From Saprospiraceae bacterium (GTDB lineage Bacteria > Bacteroidota > Bacteroidia > Chitinophagales > Saprospiraceae), in NCBI GenBank assembly GCA_013361075.1, contig JABWAJ010000321.1, forward strand, positions 1 through 6,596: a DNA stretch of 6,596 nucleotides, written 5' to 3'. The translations under genes and the position numbers were made by a program. Below the pieces are notes generated by a model. The model made no database searches and had not been told where the DNA came from. It saw nothing but the letters and a program-made list of their open reading frames with translations. Each line of letters begins with the position of its first letter. Position 1 is the stretch's first letter. Below, piece after piece: positions 4,167-6,596 of the stretch.

Positions 4167-6596
4167 ATGAAATGTACCAGTTACAAACTTCAGGCGGCTT
4201 TGTGTTTCGCACTGACCATCTTTTGCCTGCTACCAATAGCAGCACAGGTTTATGTCGTCAATGGAGACGCATCGGCCCTCGGGAATGATTGTTTCCAGAT
4301 CACCCCGGCACAAAACACCCAGGCCGGTTCGGTTTGGTCCCAAAACAAAATCAGTTTAGCCAACGATTTTGAAATAAAGGCTGATCTCAATTTTGGCAAC
4401 AAAGACAGCAACGGTGCTGACGGTATTGCCTTTGTGTTACAACCCGTTTGTACCGGCCTCGGTAGCTCGGGCGGCGGCATCGGTTATCAGGGCATTTCCC
4501 CATCGCTGACTGTAGAATACGATACCTACCAGAATTCAGTCGACCCGATCCAGGATCACATTGCATTGCAGCAAAACGGGGTGCTTACCCACGCAGCGCC
4601 CAGCATGCTCGCAGGGCTGTCGCTTCTCCCCAATATCGAAAACGGCGCCGACCACAGCACCATTATCAGTTGGGATGCAGCTACTCAGGTTTTGAGCGTT
4701 TTTTTTGACGGGGTACTTCAGTTTGCTTATAATGGAAATATAGTAGCGAATATTTTTGGGGGCAACCCGGAAGTTTTCTGGGGATTTACGGCAGCAACGG
4801 GTGCTCTCAATAACGACCAACGGGTTTGTATCACCGAAGTAGAATCTACTGAATTGACGCAGTATGTCGTAACCGATGCTTCCTGTGCAGAAAATGCAGA
4901 CGGAGCAATTGATTTTACTGCACCCCCGGGAGTTACTTTTGCCTGGAGCAATGGCCCGACTAGTGAGGATAACAGCAACTTGCTTCCCGGCACCTATTTT
5001 TTGTCTGTCACGGACGCCAACAATTGTGCCAGTACTTACACCATTGAAGTAGGGGTGGCGCCGGATTTGATCCTGCCTGTGGTGGACTGTCCGCCTGCTG
5101 CTTTTGTTTCCTGTGGCGGCGATTTTAGCCCGGCAAGTTTGGGCATGGGCGTGGGATCCGACAATTGCCTGGGAACAGTGGTTTCTTTCAGTGACAATGA
5201 AACTCCTGCAGGCTGTGCGGATGGTGCCATTTTGCGCACCTGGACAGCAACTGACCTTGCCGGAAATACGGCAACTTGTGTGCAAACCATTACGATTACC
5301 GGGGATGAAGAGCCGCCGGTTTGCCTCAACTGCCCGGGCGATGTGACCATTTCCTGCGAAGACGAGCTTCCGGAAATACCTGCGATAGAAGTCTCCGACA
5401 ATTGTGACCCTGCACCACTCATCAGCCTGATTAGTACAACCACTCAAACAGGCGACGGCTCCTGCACCGATTTTTCGTACACCATTTCGCGGGTGGTCAC
5501 GGTGACAGATGCCTGTGGAAATGCCCAAAGTTACCCACAAACGGTTACCGTGAAGGATGACGTGGCCCCGGTTTGCCTCAACTGCCCGGGTGACATTACC
5601 GTATCCTGCGGCGAGGTTCCTGAATTGACAGCAGTGGAAGTCTCGGATAATTGTGATCCTGCGCCCCTCGTTTCAGTAGTCAGTACCACTTCCCAACCGG
5701 GCGACGGAAGTTGCGGGGATTACTCCTACACCATTTCGCGGATCATCACGGTGACGGATGCTTGTGGGAATACACAAAGTTACCCGCAAACCATAACAGT
5801 AGTAGATGATAAAGCACCGGTACTTGATTGCCCGGAGAATACCACAATTTCTTGTGGTGACTTAAATACCAACACAGCTACTGCTATAGATAACTGTGAC
5901 CCGGCGCCCGCATTAACCTGGTCAGACGAAGCTTTAACGGGCAATTGCGATTGGGCGTGTACCCTCGAACGCACCTGGACGGCCGTAGATGCCTGTGGGA
6001 ATACAAGCACCTGCGTGCAAACCATAACCGTTACTTCTCTTGATGTCATAGAAGAAGCCCTGTCGGTAGATACTGACGGTGATGGTGCGCCAAACCCACT
6101 CGTACTGGGTGTTTCCCACCATAAACTAACACTGCTGCCCGGAGCCGGTCCATGTGTGCTTGAATGGATGCCTTCCGTAGGAGATTCTGCTACTTCGCTG
6201 CGCACCGTGCAACTTGTGATTGATGGCTCCGACTGCTCCATTGCGCCGAATTTAGTAAACGCAGATGGCAAATCGAGGAACCCGTTATTGGAAGCAACCC
6301 TTAAACTGAGCTTCAAACTGCGGCTTGACCCACCTTATGGCAAGAGGTTGTTGTCCTCCCTCGAAGATTGTATTTTCCATCCCATTGTGTATCAATACAT
6401 GCCACCGAACCCGGATGTAAATGACCTGCTTCGGCTGGCCAACCTTGGGCTGGGCAACATCATTGGCCCTCCCCACCTGAAACATTTGTTGAATGCATTG
6501 CGGTGCATCAATGATACCTACGACATCTGCGACCCGGTAGAAGCGGAAACATCCCTTTCTGTTCCTGGAAGCCAACTGCCTCTTACTCCGGATGAC
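4167..6596 (+). CDS. Large exported adhesin-like protein: L-type lectin, SprB-like repeat, four HYR-like repeats; 3' end cut by window
   Basis: 810 codons are visible, open at the right edge. Residues 1-27 form a signal peptide (MKCTSYKLQAALCFALTIF...IAAQ). The ATG at 4167 is preferred because it gives a normal short basic start; an in-frame ATG at 4128 would add 13 residues before it. Residues about 37-226 are an L-type (legume-like) lectin domain. E117, D119, Y121, N123, D126 and H131 in VEYDTYQN..DP...DH follow the concanavalin A metal-site pattern, and D85 in NGADGIAFVLQ is the usual sugar-contacting Asp. Residues 233-295 resemble a SprB repeat (ENADGAIDF, FAWSNG, LLPGTYFLSVTDANNC). Four HYR/Ig-like repeats, each with paired Cys and a TD(A/L)xGN motif, span about 303-622. 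Residues 628-810 are unrecognised, starting with a DTDGDG calcium-loop-like motif. A T9SS sorting domain would be expected past the window (inference). Likely role: surface adhesion to polysaccharides. Confidence 0.88.
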   Translation, partial: MKCTSYKLQAALCFALTIFCLLPIAAQVYVVNGDASALGNDCFQITPAQNTQAGSVWSQNKISLANDFEIKADLNFGNKDSNGADGIAFVLQPVCTGLGSSGGGIGYQGISPSLTVEYDTYQNSVDPIQDHIALQQNGVLTHAAPSMLAGLSLLPNIENGADHSTIISWDAATQVLSVFFDGVLQFAYNGNIVANIFGGNPEVFWGFTAATGALNNDQRVCITEVESTELTQYVVTDASCAENADGAIDFTAPPGVTFAWSNGPTSEDNSNLLPGTYFLSVTDANNCASTYTIEVGVAPDLILPVVDCPPAAFVSCGGDFSPASLGMGVGSDNCLGTVVSFSDNETPAGCADGAILRTWTATDLAGNTATCVQTITITGDEEPPVCLNCPGDVTISCEDELPEIPAIEVSDNCDPAPLISLISTTTQTGDGSCTDFSYTISRVVTVTDACGNAQSYPQTVTVKDDVAPVCLNCPGDITVSCGEVPELTAVEVSDNCDPAPLVSVVSTTSQPGDGSCGDYSYTISRIITVTDACGNTQSYPQTITVVDDKAPVLDCPENTTISCGDLNTNTATAIDNCDPAPALTWSDEALTGNCDWACTLERTWTAVDACGNTSTCVQTITVTSLDVIEEALSVDTDGDGAPNPLVLGVSHHKLTLLPGAGPCVLEWMPSVGDSATSLRTVQLVIDGSDCSIAPNLVNADGKSRNPLLEATLKLSFKLRLDPPYGKRLLSSLEDCIFHPIVYQYMPPNPDVNDLLRLANLGLGNIIGPPHLKHLLNALRCINDTYDICDPVEAETSLSVPGSQLPLTPDD
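5073..6032 (+). repeat. Four tandem HYR/Ig-like protein repeats encoded in the adhesin
   Basis: The units begin at about 5073, 5313, 5565 and 5814, each roughly 240-250 bp. Shared marks are a CP(G/E/P) entry near the start, an (I/V)SC step, SDNC or IDNC in the middle, and TDACGN or TDLAGN near the end. Units 2 and 3 are the closest pair: about 60 of 83 aligned residues are identical by my count. They share a 21-base identical stretch around CCLNCPG-coding DNA (from 5318 and 5570), so they are the product of a later duplication than units 1 and 4. Confidence 0.85.

Noticed and set aside
4103..4288. Short plus-strand open frame overlapping the adhesin start
   Set aside because: It overlaps the signal peptide region in another frame and shows no family features. 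The adhesin frame continues for 810 codons.
4536..5540. 334-codon open frame on the minus strand
   Set aside because: It is opposite the lectin and repeat region of the adhesin. The opposite strand of Cys/Thr/Asp-rich repeats often stays open by codon bias, and no domain was recognised.
5780..6316. 178-codon minus-strand open frame with repeated Ser/Thr/Val-rich stretches
   Set aside because: The apparent repetition is the mirror of the HYR-like units on the plus strand; no signal or start region supports it.

Overview
The window looks like chromosomal DNA of a Bacteroidota member, most likely of the Saprospiria/Lewinella type (inference). The support is: a C-terminal sorting domain of the type IX secretion system (T9SS) on the protein at 2368-3954; a lectin/SprB/HYR-like giant surface protein at the right end; A-rich sequence rather than Shine-Dalgarno sites before the start codons; and at least one good Bacteroidetes-type promoter (TTG-N20-TAATTTTG at 407-437).

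Left part (1-1463). Two genes diverge from a 94-bp spacer. The left gene (minus strand, cut by the window edge) encodes an AraC-type helix-turn-helix fused to the start of an O6-methylguanine-DNA methyltransferase domain, an Ada-like protein without the N-terminal zinc domain. The right gene encodes a complete aldo/keto reductase related to the Kv-beta (AKR6) group, with an intact catalytic tetrad.

Middle part (1464-4023). A 230-bp spacer with hairpins and a possible promoter precedes a probable two-gene unit. The first gene encodes a small exported redoxin (CVIC motif plus a late Cys). The second encodes a secreted enzyme with an N-terminal c-type heme domain (CTGCH), a PHM/DBH-like two-copper monooxygenase core with all six expected copper ligands, and a T9SS sorting domain. 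The two genes are separated by a 140-bp array of twenty tandem heptanucleotides (ACCCTCT and variants), with GGG runs on the opposite strand. A strong intrinsic terminator at 3981-4023 closes the unit. The working idea (inference) is a copper oxidative enzyme displayed or released outside the cell, with electrons supplied through its own heme and copper or thiol state served by the redoxin.

Right part (4024-6596). A large exported protein starts at 4167 and is still open at the window end (810 codons visible). It has a signal peptide, an L-type lectin domain with its metal-binding and sugar-binding residues, a SprB-like repeat, four HYR/Ig-like Cys-containing repeats (two of them close duplicates), and a roughly 180-residue region that I do not recognise. 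It is probably an adhesin or matrix-binding surface protein. No RNA genes, transposons, CRISPR arrays or phage genes were seen.
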